A stretch of DNA of 64,000 bases from positions 124,001-188,000 of the forward strand of contig JAYJMR010000037.1 in the NCBI GenBank assembly GCA_037074705.1, given 5' to 3'. The DNA comes from Zhengitettix transpicula. Taxonomy: Eukaryota > Arthropoda > Insecta > Orthoptera > Tetrigidae. Positions 22,201-37,200 of this stretch are shown in pieces. The first letter of the stretch is position 1, and the number at the start of each line of letters is the position of its first letter. Both the position numbers and the translations under genes were made by a program. The notes beneath the pieces are model-generated. The model was not told the origin of the DNA, ran no database searches, and saw only the letters and a program-made list of their open reading frames with translations.

Positions 22201-25200
22201 GAGGTATTTTGGTGTCGTTTAGAAAAAAAAAGAGTGGTTGAGGTAATGTTTGGTTTTAAGGGTGAAGGGAATTATTGTGGATTTGGTAGGGTTTTTGCCG
22301 ATTCTCCATTTTTTGGCCCAGTTTTTAATATAATTGAGGGCAATTTGTAGTTTCCTGGAGCTTGAGTCTAGAGAGGATGCTTGGAGCAGTATGGCAAGGT
22401 CATCTGCAAAAAGTACTGTTTTCGTAGATTGGTTTCGAGGTGTGTCGTGAAAATTGGGCCTTGGGGGGCGCCAGAGGAAATAGGGAAGGAATTTGAAAGA
22501 GTATTGTTAAATTTGATAGAGAAGGAGTGATTAGTAAGATAGTTTGAAATGATTCTGAAGAGGAAATCATTTTTTTTTTTTTTTTTTTTTTTGGTAAGTA
22601 GTGATTGGTGGTGTACTTTATCAAAAACTTTATCTGGATCTAGGAAGGCAGCAATGAAGGAGTTATTGGTGTCGAAGGAATCGTTGAGTAGAGTTAATGG
22701 GTGCAAGAGTGTTTTGGTCTAAAACTGTATTGAGCAGAAGGAGCTTTGCCAAGGAGAGGAAGAAGGAGTTTTTCGAACAATTTGGATAAAGAGGGGAGGA
22801 GACTGATGGGTCTATAACTATTGGGAGAGGATTTGGGTTTGTTTGGCTTAGGGATCATTATTATATGTGCGTGCCTCCAGGCTGATGGGTAATATGTTGT
22901 ACAGATGATTTCGTTCAAGATAATTGTTATTAAGGTGGAAGGTTTTTTAGGTAGGTATTTAAAGTGGAGGGGAGTCATAAGGTCCTGACTGGTGGAGTGT
23001 TTATTTTTTAATTTGTTTACGGTAGAGTGGATTTAGGGAGGAGTGAATAGTTTAGGTAAAGGTGACATTTGAAGAGGTTGGAGGAGAGTTTTATTGATCT
23101 TGTTATTGTGGTGGAAGTTGATTGTTGGGTTTGGATGGAATTGGGATGTGAGAAGGTTTGCGAATATATTAGCTTTATGGGCTGCAGAGGTATACCTTTT
23201 TTTTTATGTTTGAGACGAGAGGGATCACAATAATGTTCGGTGAGGATTTTCGTTTTCCTCCACATGGAGTAGTCGGAGGAATTGAGCTGTTGGAGATGAT
23301 TAAAGTAGTTTGCGTTGAAGATGTCTTTTAATGTTTGTTTGAGCTGTTGGGAAATAGAGTTATAGTGGGTTTTGTTGGATGGGTATTTAGATTCAATCCA
23401 TCTTTTACAGGAATATTTTTTTGTGTAGAAGGTCTTTTATGATAGGTTTTAAGGATATTGATAGCATTTTTTAGTTGGGGGTGGAAAGTGGGAAGCTGAT
23501 GCAGAAATACAGATGATTGTTTGCAAGTTGTCAAGAGCTGTGTCTGTGTCGGAAGGAAATTATTTATCATGTTGATCAAGAGAATCGTGTAACAGTTTTA
23601 TTTCAATGACATATTCTTTAATACCATTTATAATGTTATCTTTGCATTACCAAGAACATCTTTGACCTAATTGGACACATTTGCACTAATTATTTCACTA
23701 GTTTTCTACAATTACTTCATCAATATCACACCTGTAATGGTCATTAAACAAAACATTCATTACTTAATCAGTTAATCGTCACCATTTGATGCTGATACTT
23801 GACGAATGTTTTAAATATTCACACACACTTTTCTATAACTGTATCCTGTAGAATTACTGGATGTTCTGAAATCCTCACGTAATTTTTATCACCATATACA
23901 TCATTAATATAGTTCAAATAACTATTTCTCGTGAACCAATTTTCCATAAATATTCTTCATATAATTGTCAAATATATTTGTATTTCCAGACACTTGAAGA
24001 TTCATACTTTCTATCGGCTGTTGATATATTGATTTTCTTTATACGACTGATCATTATTTAGCAGCAGGATGTCTTTGTTATAAGATCTTGCTTTGAATTA
24101 ATTGTTTGAGAATCGGAAAGAAAACTGAGAGAATCCACCTGGATCAAAATTATGTAAATAAGCTTCTAATTTTGGACAATATGGTGAATACTGCAAACAC
24201 ACTCATTGTTAAAAGTTTGATTGTCAGATACAAATTCATGAAGTTTTTCTTCAACTTCCAATTTAGTGGAAACATTGTAATAACCAGGTTCCTCCTTGCT
24301 TTCACTCTTCTTCTCACATTTATTTCCATCCACATCAAAGATACACGTATGTGATTTTGCGGTTCTATTTAAAACGGTTTCAATTGTTTTTCCATCAGTT
24401 GTGTTCTTCAATTCCTTAACATGAACGGTTGAATTCTTATTCTCGTGCACCTCAGCAACATTGGTCCAATTATGTGAATTGTAGACTGCTTTGAAGTTCA
24501 TAGAGTTGAAAAGTCTCAAAATTTATTTCATACCTGCAATGCCAATTTCAATTTATTGAATTCCTTCGTACAATTATTTTCAACAAAAATGTCTTTACAA
24601 TGCTTCAATAAAAGAATCACTTCTTACCCATTCCACTTGGAATTATATTGTAACTATTCTGTCGCTTTTAAAAAACACTTTTAGCAGCTGCTGTTTGTCT
24701 TTAGCTAACATTACTTCTACAGTGTTTACAATTTTATTGTTAGTGCCTGCATTGTATGTTTAGGGAAATCGTTGACCTGGGATGCAAAAATTTATTACTA
24801 CGTGACCCATAACTTGGAAATGTATAATGTTTAATCACTTTTATTTGATGAATGGTTTCAAGTTATATCTTAAGAAGCAATTTCTCATTCTGTGTCAGTT
24901 TTAGTTGAATGCATCAGTTCAAATACAGATTTCTAAGACACTCCAGGTCCGTAATACAATGTTTTTGGCTTTCAAAATTATGCATTGTTACAGTATTTTA
25001 GTTTACACTTTTTTGTGTGATTTGGTCCACATATGGAAATTACTGTGTGATGGAAAGATAGATATGTGTTATTAAATGTTTCATGTTCTTGCAGGACTCG
25101 AGTACGCCTCAAGTTATTGGGCAGGGACGCAGCTGCAGACTGGCCAACTGTGAAACAGCCTCCAGTTTGGGGTGAGTTTGTCTCGCTCTTGTTTATGGTG

Positions 25201-28200
25201 AAAGTAAAGTGGCTTTTGTCCATTTAACAATTGATTTAGAAGCTTTTCTTTCACAATATTTTATTGAAAATTTACATGAATTTAACATTTTCAGATCAGT
25301 TATTACTCACAAAGTGGTGGATCTCCCTACATTAATTTTTTATATTAATCACAGATTTTAAGAGTTTAAGAATTTTTTACTTTGACACATAATTATCAGT
25401 AGTAAATGGACAAAAGCTGGGTTATAAGTTTACTAGGCGTTGTTTGTGGTTCCTCTGTAGTTTGTAATGGGATATGTTGTGTTTTAACTGGTTAGTTCCT
25501 GATCATCAATTTTAAAAAAAAAAATATTTAAAAGCCTTTTTCTGACATATTCATTTTCTTTGGCAACTTCACAATAACTCATTTGACCACATTTAAAACA
25601 ATTAACTAATCAGGGTGACTACGCTCGTGTCTGGATGCAAACAGAATGAGCTCTTATTGTGGGTTATTTCCTTTTTTAGTATTTCCATCTTGCTCGTAAT
25701 GCCCCGTGTTTGCATTCTTAATTGTTATCTCTACCTCATCCTCGTCTGTATCTAGCTCTTCCTGTGAAGGTATTATCAAAGACTCTCTTCTTATTTGTAA
25801 CTCTTCAATTACACTCAATTTTCAGGTCCTCCAACTAATCATCTCCATCTACATATTGTAATGAGTTCAGGTTTGTTTCCTTACTTCAAATGCATTGGTA
25901 GATTTTTATTCCATCATTATTTCTTTTTTAAATCTTTGCATATTATTTACAAACAGTTGAGACTACGGGGGACCATCAACTGCATTCAACTCTCCTCACA
26001 CAGAATCTGGAGCCTGCTTTCAACAAACTCTGTCCGTAGATCCTGTGGAAACAGCACAGACTGTCTGGCTGACTGCAGTACCACGTCCCTTGCTATAAAA
26101 TTATGGCTCCATTTCTTAAATCAAGAAAACATAAACTCTGTTATTACAAACTAAGGAGATGAAAAACTGAGAGAACAAAGAGCAGGGGAAACTGGAACAA
26201 GTCTTTTTGTGAACGAATTTAAAGTTCACTGTATCAACACTTGCCCTTAAACTTTCACATCAAGAGCTGACCTTAGTTCCTGAAACTGTCTCTTGAGTGA
26301 TGCTTTGGTTAATATGTGTACAACTTTCTTCCTACCAGCAATGCTCAGTGTCTTATGTATCATTGATGGAACTCTGGTGCTCAAGCCTGTTAAACCAAAC
26401 TATTTCCTTAGTTGCCTCACATTGAAAACTACGTCTGTACAAAATTGCAAACATTGGTGTGCCTTTGATATACTTGAGGACTCGCTTAACGTCTGATGAA
26501 CACTTTTGATCAGCATTATCTAGAAACTGAGAACAAAATGATACAGTGAACATAATGTGTGGCCACAGCCACGTGCATTTAACTGTCAACTTTTACAGTA
26601 TCACCTCCTACTATCTGATCTTTCCCCATAGTGTGGATACAGCATTGGCTTCCTTCATGTTTTCTAGTAACTTTTCTGCATTTGTTTTCTGATTGATAAA
26701 GATATTAACATTTCTTTATCTCTTAACACAAGAAAATATTCTGCATCTTTATGTGTTACTTTATACGCTTTTTGTAGCTCCATTAAGTGATTAAAACAAA
26801 TTAAGTTTTTGATCATCCTTCAGGCCAGACTGCTCGAGGAACTCTATGAATCCAATGTTCCAGCACCTGGTAGATTGCTCAAGTCCATAAATACTTTTAA
26901 CTCGCCTACATACTCGGAAGGATCCATCATTGTAGCCTTCCAGGCGTTTGATTTAAGTTTCTTCGTTTGATGTTCCGTAGATAAATGCAGTCTTGACATA
27001 AAACTCTATTAGAATCTAGCCCTTCGTTAGCTGCAACAATTATCATATCATATGAATAGTTTCAAAACATACAACTGGAGTAAAAGTTTCATAATAATTC
27101 ACACCTTCCTTTTGTAAAAATCCTTTTCCTCGTAAGCAAGCTTTGAAATCATCAACATTACTGTTTGCAGGATGTTTAACCTTACAACCTTTTAACTTGC
27201 CTTCTGGCAAATCAGTCAAGTAACTGGTTTCATTCTCATAATTGATTGCAGCTGCCAGTCACGGGCATTCTATGAATTTATTGCTGCATGATAACCTTCA
27301 GGTTCTAACTTTTGTAGAATAAGCATTCAATTAAACATCCAAGTGCTTTTATCAAATAGATTTGATGAAGAAGGCTCCTTTATAACTGGAGGTTGAATTG
27401 CGGTCACTGATTTCATTCTGTTCCTAGATACTAATTTCTCCACAGCAGTCGTCAAGAGGGCGCTCAGAGTGCACAGTGTTTACAATTTTCTTGTTAGTGC
27501 CTTTATTGTCTGTTTATAGAATCCTTGAGCCGTGGTACAAAACTTGATTACTTCACGACCCGTAACTAGTAAATGTATAGTGTTCAATCACTTTTACTTT
27601 ACAAGTTATGTGTTAAGAAGCAACTCCTCATTCTGTCAATTTTATGTGAATGCATCAGATTTATCACATTAAATATCACATTGAATACACAAGTTTTATC
27701 AATTAATGTCAATTATACTTTCAATCTAAAAACATCTCTTGTATCACTCAAGATTCTGTTCTATCCTTGAGATGATGGCATGAATAGATCTGTTATGAGA
27801 ATCCCAAACATTAAAAATATTCCCCCCCAACAGTGTGTGAAGTTGCCCATTTTTCTGTCTTTGTACAATTATAGTAAAATCACAGTAATATATTTGAAAA
27901 TAGTCTCATTCCATATTAAATTTATATTATTAATGCAATGTCCAAGTATCACAAATACCTTACCTTTTAAGCCATCCAAAAATAACCTATCTCCAAACAC
28001 CACTAGCACCTTGCCGTATTAGCTGCACTGAAGTAACTTATCTCGAAGCAAAGCCAGTACCTTGCCTTTTGAGCCGCCCTGAAATAACCTATCTCCAAGT
28101 AAGACTAGTACCTTGCCGTCTCATCCGCCCAAAAATAACCTATCTCCAAGCAATGCCATTACCTTGCTGTCTCAGCTGCCCAGAAATAACCTATCTCCAA

Positions 28201-31200
28201 GCACCTTGCTGTCTTAGCTGCCCTGAAATAACCTATCTCCAAGTAAGGCTAGTACCTTGCCGTCTTATCAGCCCAAAAATAACCTATCTCCAAGCAATGC
28301 CATTACCTGTCTCAGCTGCCCAGAAATAACCTATCTCCAAGTAAAGCCAGTACCTTGCCTTTTGAGCCGCCCTGAAATAACCTATCTCCAAGTAAGGCTA
28401 GTACCTTGCCGTCTTATCAGCCCAAAAATAACCTATCTCCAAGCAATGTCAGTAACTTCCCTTTTGAGCCACCCTGAAATAACCTATCTCCAAGTAAGAC
28501 TAGTACCTTGCCGTCTCATCCGCCCAGAAATAACCTATCTCCAAGTAAGACTAGTACCTTGCCGTCTTATCCGCCCAAAAATAACCTATCTCCAAGCAAT
28601 GCCATTACCTGTCTCAGCTGCCCAGAAATAACCTATCTCCAAGCAATGCAAGTACCTTGCCTTTTGAGCCGCCCTGAAATAACCTATCTCCAAGTACCAC
28701 TAGCACCTTGCCATCCTATTTGCCCTGTAATAACCTATCTCCAAACAATGCCAGTACCTTGCCTTCTTAGCCGTCCAGAAATAACCTATCTCCAAGTACT
28801 GCTAGAACCTACCGTCTTAGTTGCCCTGAAATAACCTATCTCCAAGTATTGTATTACTGTAATGGGAATTTTAGTAATTATTTATTTTTCTGTGTGTTGT
28901 GTATTTGCAGGAATTTTTTTGAGGAGTGTGTAGGCTGGGGGCTTTTTAGCCTTCGGTCCACTCACTTCTCAAAACGCTGGACCGGGAAGCTGTGGAAGCT
29001 GAAAAGTTAAAACGCTGGACAGAAAAGCTGTTTTTTTGAGTTGGACTTAGGGTGATTTTTACAGGCCCTCCTGCTGCTCCCGCCCAGGCCCACCCACAGC
29101 TCATGCTGCCCCAACCACAACACATGTAGCTAGCTCATGCATCATGTGTACAAGGAAGGCATGAAAGGTACTTGAAATGTAAATGAAAGCAAGGAAACAA
29201 AAGCATTTGAAATTTCAAAGCAAACAAATAAATATAAACTAATTATTTACAATTGTCATTTTTATTTACTAGTTAACCTTCATTTCCTAAAACTTCACCA
29301 TTTAGTTTGCGACGAGGCTAGAAATAAATACAACACTTCATTTCAACCATTTCATAAATTTAATTCTACCACTATGTAACAAAAGAAATAAATTCTTCAA
29401 ACCTCAGAATAATGGACAAAATCCTGCAACAAAATAAAAATATAATTACTACACTTGAAAGAAAAACAAAAAATTTTAAACATTCAAGATAACTCACCAG
29501 CAAACTCTAAAAACCCCAGTCATCTGCAGCACTGAGGAACCCACCTGCAAAAAAATTAAGAGAAACAAACATTAGTATTTTGCCAACAAGTTTTTACTTC
29601 ATTTAAATTCTACACCAAGTAGCAACACACTTGCACAGCCCACAATCAATGTAAACCATTTCATATTTCTAAACCCTCATTACAGCCTGTATTTCAAACA
29701 AAGGTTGCACATTACCAGTCAGCTAAAATTTAACTTCATTTATACTGGCATTTTCACTTCGTCAATCACATGTCACTGGAGAAGGATGTGCAATTACCCA
29801 GAGAGAAAACTCTAAACAACCTCCCCCCCCCCCCCCATGAGAAAACCTCTTGTATTTGGAGTATATTCAAAGTAATTGACTAATTAGTCACACACCCAGA
29901 GGATCCAAGACACCAGCCAACATCAAAGCTGGCTTTCAACTGCTGCAGGCACAGCATCAAACATTCAGCCCTCATTTACTAAACCATCTTTGTCCATTTA
30001 AACAATCACATCAAGTTTTTCACTTTCCAAAAGACAAATCAACAAAAGTACCAACTATATACATTTATTAAAACATAACACTGGGGCGTACATGTCAATT
30101 GTGAAAACTTCATCCTCATTGGCTCATCTTCCCTTCTGCAGACTCCTCTGGCAGCTCACTTTCCAGGACCCCATGTCTGCTGCTGGAAACAATGGAAAAT
30201 ACACTTAAAGCTTCCACAACAGCAGCCATCCACCTCACAAAGCAAATACTTTTTCTATCCATTCAAACACTTGAGATGCAGTGCTACACTTATTTAGAGC
30301 TGTCACTTTTTTCTTCACCCATTATACAAATTATTACAACAATCTACCATTACACATTTACACAATTACTTTAATTAAAAACATCAAGTTTTCAAGATAG
30401 TGAAATTAAAAGCTGCATTTGTGAAAAACCCTGCCACATTTACAAGCACTTGGTGGCCAACTGGAAGTTAAACGAAGAAGAATAGTTTTGAGATGGATCA
30501 AGTCCTACGACTGCACTACAGATGGAATAAACTTCAATTTGAGTAACATCATGACTCAACTCGTCGACTTTATGTACACGAGTATAAAAAAAAATTTAAA
30601 TTGTACACAATAAGTATTTGTGGTAAATTGCTAACTTTTTCTTTCACCTTTTACATAATTTTCAGCATAACTCACGTAGTGCTGAGAGTGCATTAAGTTC
30701 ATGTTGTTGTCTGTCATGTTGCGATGGATCGGGACACACAATCTTTGGCATTATTAAAGAAGCACATTTTCTTTCATCAAAAAAGGTAATATAATTGCTT
30801 TCAAAATAGTGAAAATAAATAAATGTTAGTAATTGCAGCTCATTGTCTTCATCTGTGGAATAAATTACTACACAGGTGTGGGAATTAAGACCACTATCAT
30901 TATCAACGTCTTGTGTAACAAATAAACCACCAATATTAAATGTACAAAGTCCTCTCTTCAAAACATTAAGCTACGTGTTCCCCAAGGCTCAATAACATGT
31001 CTCGTAATCGCCTTCATGTATTTAGATGCTGCCAGGAAAACTCCCTCACAAATTAATGGAAATATTACAAGCACTTCCACATTGAAGAAACAATGTCCAG
31101 AGGACTTATTATAGGATAATCAAAGACTGCCACCACTCTTAATTAACAGACATCAAAGCCATACAACTAGTAAACTAACCTTAAATATGTTCTTCATACA

Positions 31201-34200
31201 TTTACACAGCCACAAAATAAAATACAACTGAATGAAGTTAAACAATTATAAAACACAGGCCTCAAAATTAAACTAACAATAAATTATTTCAAATGTCAGC
31301 CTCAATTATTCACAACTAGTACAAACACCTCATTTAGTTTTATTGCAAGCACCAAACAACCCTCCCCATGTGCACAAACACATCACAACTATTTTAATAT
31401 CCTATTCAAAGTCAATAAATTTACTTTACAAAATGTAACCTCAGACTAAACCAGCTAACAAATAACCAAACCTATTTGACAACTGATAACCAACCCTTTC
31501 CTACAACCCTCAGACAAACCAAACGCTAACCATATTTACTATGAAAAATTTAAGGAAGAGATTCAACAACAGGAAAGCTGCTGGACCTCGTCAAGTAAGC
31601 AAGAACCTGCTCCAGTAACATGGCCTAATACCTTCTCAACATCATACAAACATTACATACAGTATTGAGAAAAACTGATAAAATAATAGTACTCAATACT
31701 GTAGAATCCTGTATCTTATCAGAACCATGACAAACTACATCCTGTCCTACAAAAAAATCCCCCATCGCCAATTTCGTTTCACACATTCAACGATCCACAA
31801 ATACCATACATTTGTCATCGACAAAACTAAGAGACTAAATATTCTCCTGCAGTATTCTTTGATATAAGCCAGTCTTCACAAACTAAACTTCCTGCAATCC
31901 TATTTCAAATTATTTCAGACATTTGCAACAGATTCAAAATTTACAACAGCAATTAAGAGAACCGTCAGATCTGACCTGCCACAGTGAAGCTAAATTGTTG
32001 GTTGCACATGGGAAATACATTCAGGCACAGGTGTATCAGTCATATCAAGTAAATTGAATCACCAATTGTTTAAAAACCAGATGCTCACATTACAGTCAAA
32101 GTGTGACTTTCCCGTTAGGTCAAATTAGTTACATGTAATGAAGAATTTGTTCAAGACTTTTAACAAAGTTTTAAAACTTGAATAAATATGAAAGCCAAAA
32201 GTAAGAAAAACGTAAGTGAGAAACACACAATATAAACAAAATAGAAGGCGCTAATAAAGGCTAGGCATCAAATTATGAAATGAATATTTCTTGCGCCTGA
32301 CTGAATAATGAATAAGAAAGATAAGCAATTCAAACAAAAAAGTGATGATATAAACACCACACATCAGATACGAAGAAGAGCCTAGAGCGACAACTGCACT
32401 CGTCAGTTTACAAAAAGCAAAAGCTCGTCAGGTAAATGTACCAGTCAAATGATTCCTGCATCATTAATTACTGTACAAAGTCACGACAAACTTTTCTTCA
32501 GGACCTATAGCATTTGCTTTAAACAAACCAGTAGAAAAGCAATTAACCAACTTAAACAAAAGTGGATTGATCACGTCAGTTGCAAATGAGTGGGGGCGCA
32601 CTATTAGTCCTAGTAGTTCCACTAGATGCTAAATTTTGCCTCTGCGTCTACTACACAAATTGCTGACACACAGGCTGGACCTTCCTTTCTTACAAAGGCC
32701 CTCAAAAACTTTGAATATTTTCCCTCCTCAGCCTGACTGTATATTTCAGGGTAAGCAGACTTTGCTGTCTCTCTTTACACACACTAAGATGAGTACTTAA
32801 TTAGACCAGCATATTACATGTGAATACTCTGTATATTAAGGAACAAATTTATTTTAAATCACTTCTATTATGTATGATTACATTTAAAGTAGTCTTTAGC
32901 AAATTCTACTGTCTCATGACAAAGATTGTAGGGCAATAAACTTTATTACGTATTATATTAATCTCGCTTCTTTTTAAATAAATGTCTTCTGGTCCCAAAT
33001 AGGGAACAAAGTTTATTTGATTATGTTTTAAATATTGAAAATTCTCTCTTTATTTTATCATAAATAAATATTACTATCACAAAAATATCAGATGTTCCAC
33101 CAGAGCCAAGCGGCCAATTAGGGAAAGCCTCACGACAGAAAGTCGCCGAAGACGTTGTGTCGGACACTGGTGGATCCTTGGATGTGGACAGCCCTTGTGG
33201 TACTTGAGATGCACTAAAAACTGACTCAAATCTGCAGTCACCTTCATGATGTACAAAATAGGCAACAGTAAACAAAGAAGAAACAGAATACCACTACTAC
33301 AAAGAATACAAATTTTCTTAAAGCAGCAAACTTTTTTCAATTACATTATGTTGACAAACTTTACCGGGATTATTAATTAAAAAGGTCAAACTTACTTTTG
33401 TAAATCCTAAGCAAAGAGCATATTTTCTTACATGTTCTTTTCCTAAACAAAGTTTAAAATCTAAATGGACAGGAATAATAGACTGATCTGATACAGAGAG
33501 AGTGACACCTCTTCACTGCCATGGTAAGTGGAAAATAATAATTCACCAACCTTGTTCAACTACATTAGCTTACCGTCGGCAGATCAATCCACTTGCCTCC
33601 TCAATTAAAAATATCAAAAAAACAAAGATGTGCAATGGATCGTGGTTAAAATCTAAATGTTCACTATGTCCATAATTGCAGTAAAAAGTATCCGAATCAT
33701 TAGCAAAATATTTCAAATATCAAACAGGATAAGGAGGGATTTCCATTGTAATATAATGTATTAACACACAATCTGTATATAATTTCAACATATATAATAA
33801 TAATAATAAGGATAGACAAATAAAGACAATATAAGTAACTTGGAAATCAAAGACAAATTCATTCCTTGACTAAACTTGTTTCGTGCCCACCAACATCTAT
33901 AACAATTTTTCTTTCACCAATTCTCTTGTTCAATTAGATATCATTTTCGCCTAAGGACAGCCAAAATTAACAAGTTTCATTTCCTATTTAAACTTTTCCC
34001 AAATACTCCACACAACAATTACAAAGGCATCCCATGGTTCAAAAACAACAGTAACCACAGCACTCTTGAGGAAGTTATAGACGTAGTATCTCTGTGAAAC
34101 AAATTTCAATCCATTCCTATCATGAAACACATCCAAACTAACACATGAAAAGACTTTACTGATTAGTGCAGTTGTCTCTCTCTAGGTTCTCCTTAGCACC

Positions 34201-37200
34201 TCAAGGATGGCAGAAACATTGTGTTTATTTATATTATCACTTTTTTTTTCTCCATCTGGCTATCTTTATTATTTTTCAGTCAGACAAAGTTTTTCAATTT
34301 AATTTGAACATTGTTTTAGGGAAGAGTTGCCACTTACAATATTCACATACGATGGAGGTTGCTCCATTCTTCTCTAGAGGGACTCTGCATGCGAGGTTGC
34401 AATCCTGAGCAGCTGATTAAATAGGCTCCATCTACACTTTGTCTGTCTTCTCAACTGACGTTTCACCTGAAAAGGAAAACAAAATGTGAAACAACTTTAA
34501 GAATTAACAAGCAGAACTGTTTTGGTGTGAGTGAAGCAACCTCAGCATATTAATATGCATTACTAATCCCAGTGCATGGCAAGGAAAAGTTATCAAGAAT
34601 CTACAGATGAAAACTAAATACAGCAGGTGATGGGGAAAAGGAAATAAAGCAATAAGGAACTTCACATTTAATCAAGATAACGTAACAGGGTTATGGAACT
34701 CAATCACCACATGTCTTCCATTCCATTTACATCTTAATAAGTTATTTCTGAAAATATGCTTTATTTAAAAGATTGATAGTGCAATTCCCTCCCATATTAA
34801 TTGGTATCATTAATAACGTTTCTAAACCATTTAAAAACAATCGGCTAGTAAAAAAAAAAATTTTCACCCACCCAAATTTTACCCGTTAGACATGCAACAT
34901 TTCCCCTATTATTCCTGAATCTATCCCCAGACCCCAAAAACAATTCTATCTTTGAAATTCTACCGTATACCACTGTCACATAAAAATATAACCTCCAAAA
35001 CCAAACAGATGCTTTAAGTGCCAACCCTTTTTTACTACTGTCCTCCCACCACTCTAAATTGAGAAAAACCAAAACCTTCACCAAACCTCATTGTGATATC
35101 CTTCCTCTATACTTCTCCAGCCCATAAAGCTAATTCATCCGAAAACTTCCACCACAATAACAACACCCTTAAAGCCAAACATTCCCTTAACCACATCGTT
35201 TTCCTGAACGGCACCATAATACCTCTCCAACAAGCTACACCATACCTAGGGCTTATCCTCGATTAAAAACTATAATGGAAACCTCACATTACCTGCAGAA
35301 TCAACTCTTCCCTCATAACAGAAAATCTCCCACATCCACTAGCACTAAAAGACACCCCATATGGTCGTACTCGTGTGCAATAAGGGGTCCACTGCCTGTT
35401 CCCACTCCTACAAAATACAAACCAAAATTCCCTAAGGCATCTTTGCAACTCAGTTATCCACAAAAAAAAAAACCTTGAAATTCCTCTAATTCCTACAATA
35501 ATTCATAAATCTAGAAAGTCCCTAATAAATATCTCCATCAACCATCCAAATCCAACTAGTGAGCTCTTCTATAATAACCCCCCCCCCCCTCCTTCACAAA
35601 ATTGCAGACTATAACGTAAACTTCCAATTGACATAATCATCCTCCCCCTAAATCACTATGGAATTGCCAAACTCTAGCCCCCACCTACCAACTGGCACTA
35701 CAGTTTTCCCCATAACCTGCTGAATGCTTTTAGTAACACAAAGTTTCCACGACGACCAGATCAATCCCAAAGACCATGCTGGCTATCCTTACTTAATGTT
35801 GTGGTCAGTTTCTCTAACTTGGAAGGACAAGGACCATATGCAAGACCCCAGGTTTACATGTTAAATATTTTCGAATTGTAAATACTTTTATTATGTTAAA
35901 TTATCACAACTGTAAATTCTCCGGACTAAGAGTTGATATTAATTTATATAAAAAAATCAATTTTATTGATTAGAAATTTAAATATGATTAGAAATAAATT
36001 AATGTTGGCAGCCATGATGCAGGTTGTGATGTCACAAATCTTTATCATCTCTCCAATTATGAATGTTTCACCTTAAAACACTTCTTTTAACCTTCTTGAA
36101 ATTATCAATATTAGCTCACAATAGTAAAAAGATTTTAATATCCCCTGCTTACATCACCAAGAACATACACATTCTACTAATCAGGTGGAAGGGAATTTAA
36201 GCTCCCTAACACCCTGTAAGGAAAATGTAAAAAAAAAACTTACCCACCAATTTCATAAATGTTTAGAACACAAAAAAGGTGTAAACGCATGTAATAGTGA
36301 AGTAAGTGACCATGAACAACTGTTAAATGTTTACAGTGTGTTTTAGAGTCAGACGGCATTTGCAGTGAAGTTCTTAATTATTACTGTAAGCAAGGCTAAT
36401 CTCAGTGTTGGGAATCTGCAAAACAAAGATTCTTGCCACAGATAATGGAGACATCTATCGTGGTTTCCCAAGGCTTAGTGTCGGGATCTCGGGTCTATTA
36501 ATAATCTCCCAGCGATTGAAAAATGACAAACTGTGGATAGTGATACATTAATGAAATATATAGAAAATAAAACTTTACTAACTGAACGCCTGTCTAGGTT
36601 TAGTGACGACATTACAACTAGTTACTGTAGATTGGAATCAAACTATAGTAGTTATAGATTATAGAAGTGTATCTGATCTATAGAGACCTTATTTAAAAAG
36701 TGAGAACATATATTTAATAGGTGAGGTGTGTGTGGTTGGAGAATTACTTCACTACTGGTTTTAAATCAGATGTGAGGGAAGGCAAACGTGGGGTACCACA
36801 AGGAAGTAAATTGGAACCTCTACTGTTTCCAATCTACATTAATCAACTACCTGAAACAGTAAAATATACGTTTGTGCATGATACACGTATATATCAATGG
36901 TATAAATACACAGGAAATTGTGATCAAATTGAATAATGAATTAATTCTGGTTAGTTATGCTTATGGTAGGTGCAAAAAGTATTAAAATAAGTTACAAATG
37001 TAAATGATGTAATAAAAATTACTCCATTGAATGTGACATTTGAAATTTTAAGAGAATTTCTATATTATTGGTTGAAATGTTTAATTAATTATCCACAGAC
37101 TATTTGGTAATAAAAATAGAGCGCTCCATTTTACCGCCCACACACACGTAGTCCTCATGTACGCAATTTAAATTAAATATATTTTTAAAGGAATTCCCCA

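Noticed and set aside
28069..28834. Repeat ORFs of the PEITYLQ type
   Set aside because: The minisatellite unit is about 50 bp, so frames shift from unit to unit; translation is a by-product.
34845..35084. Minus-strand 79-residue ORF
   Set aside because: It lies antisense to LINE coding remnants on the plus strand.
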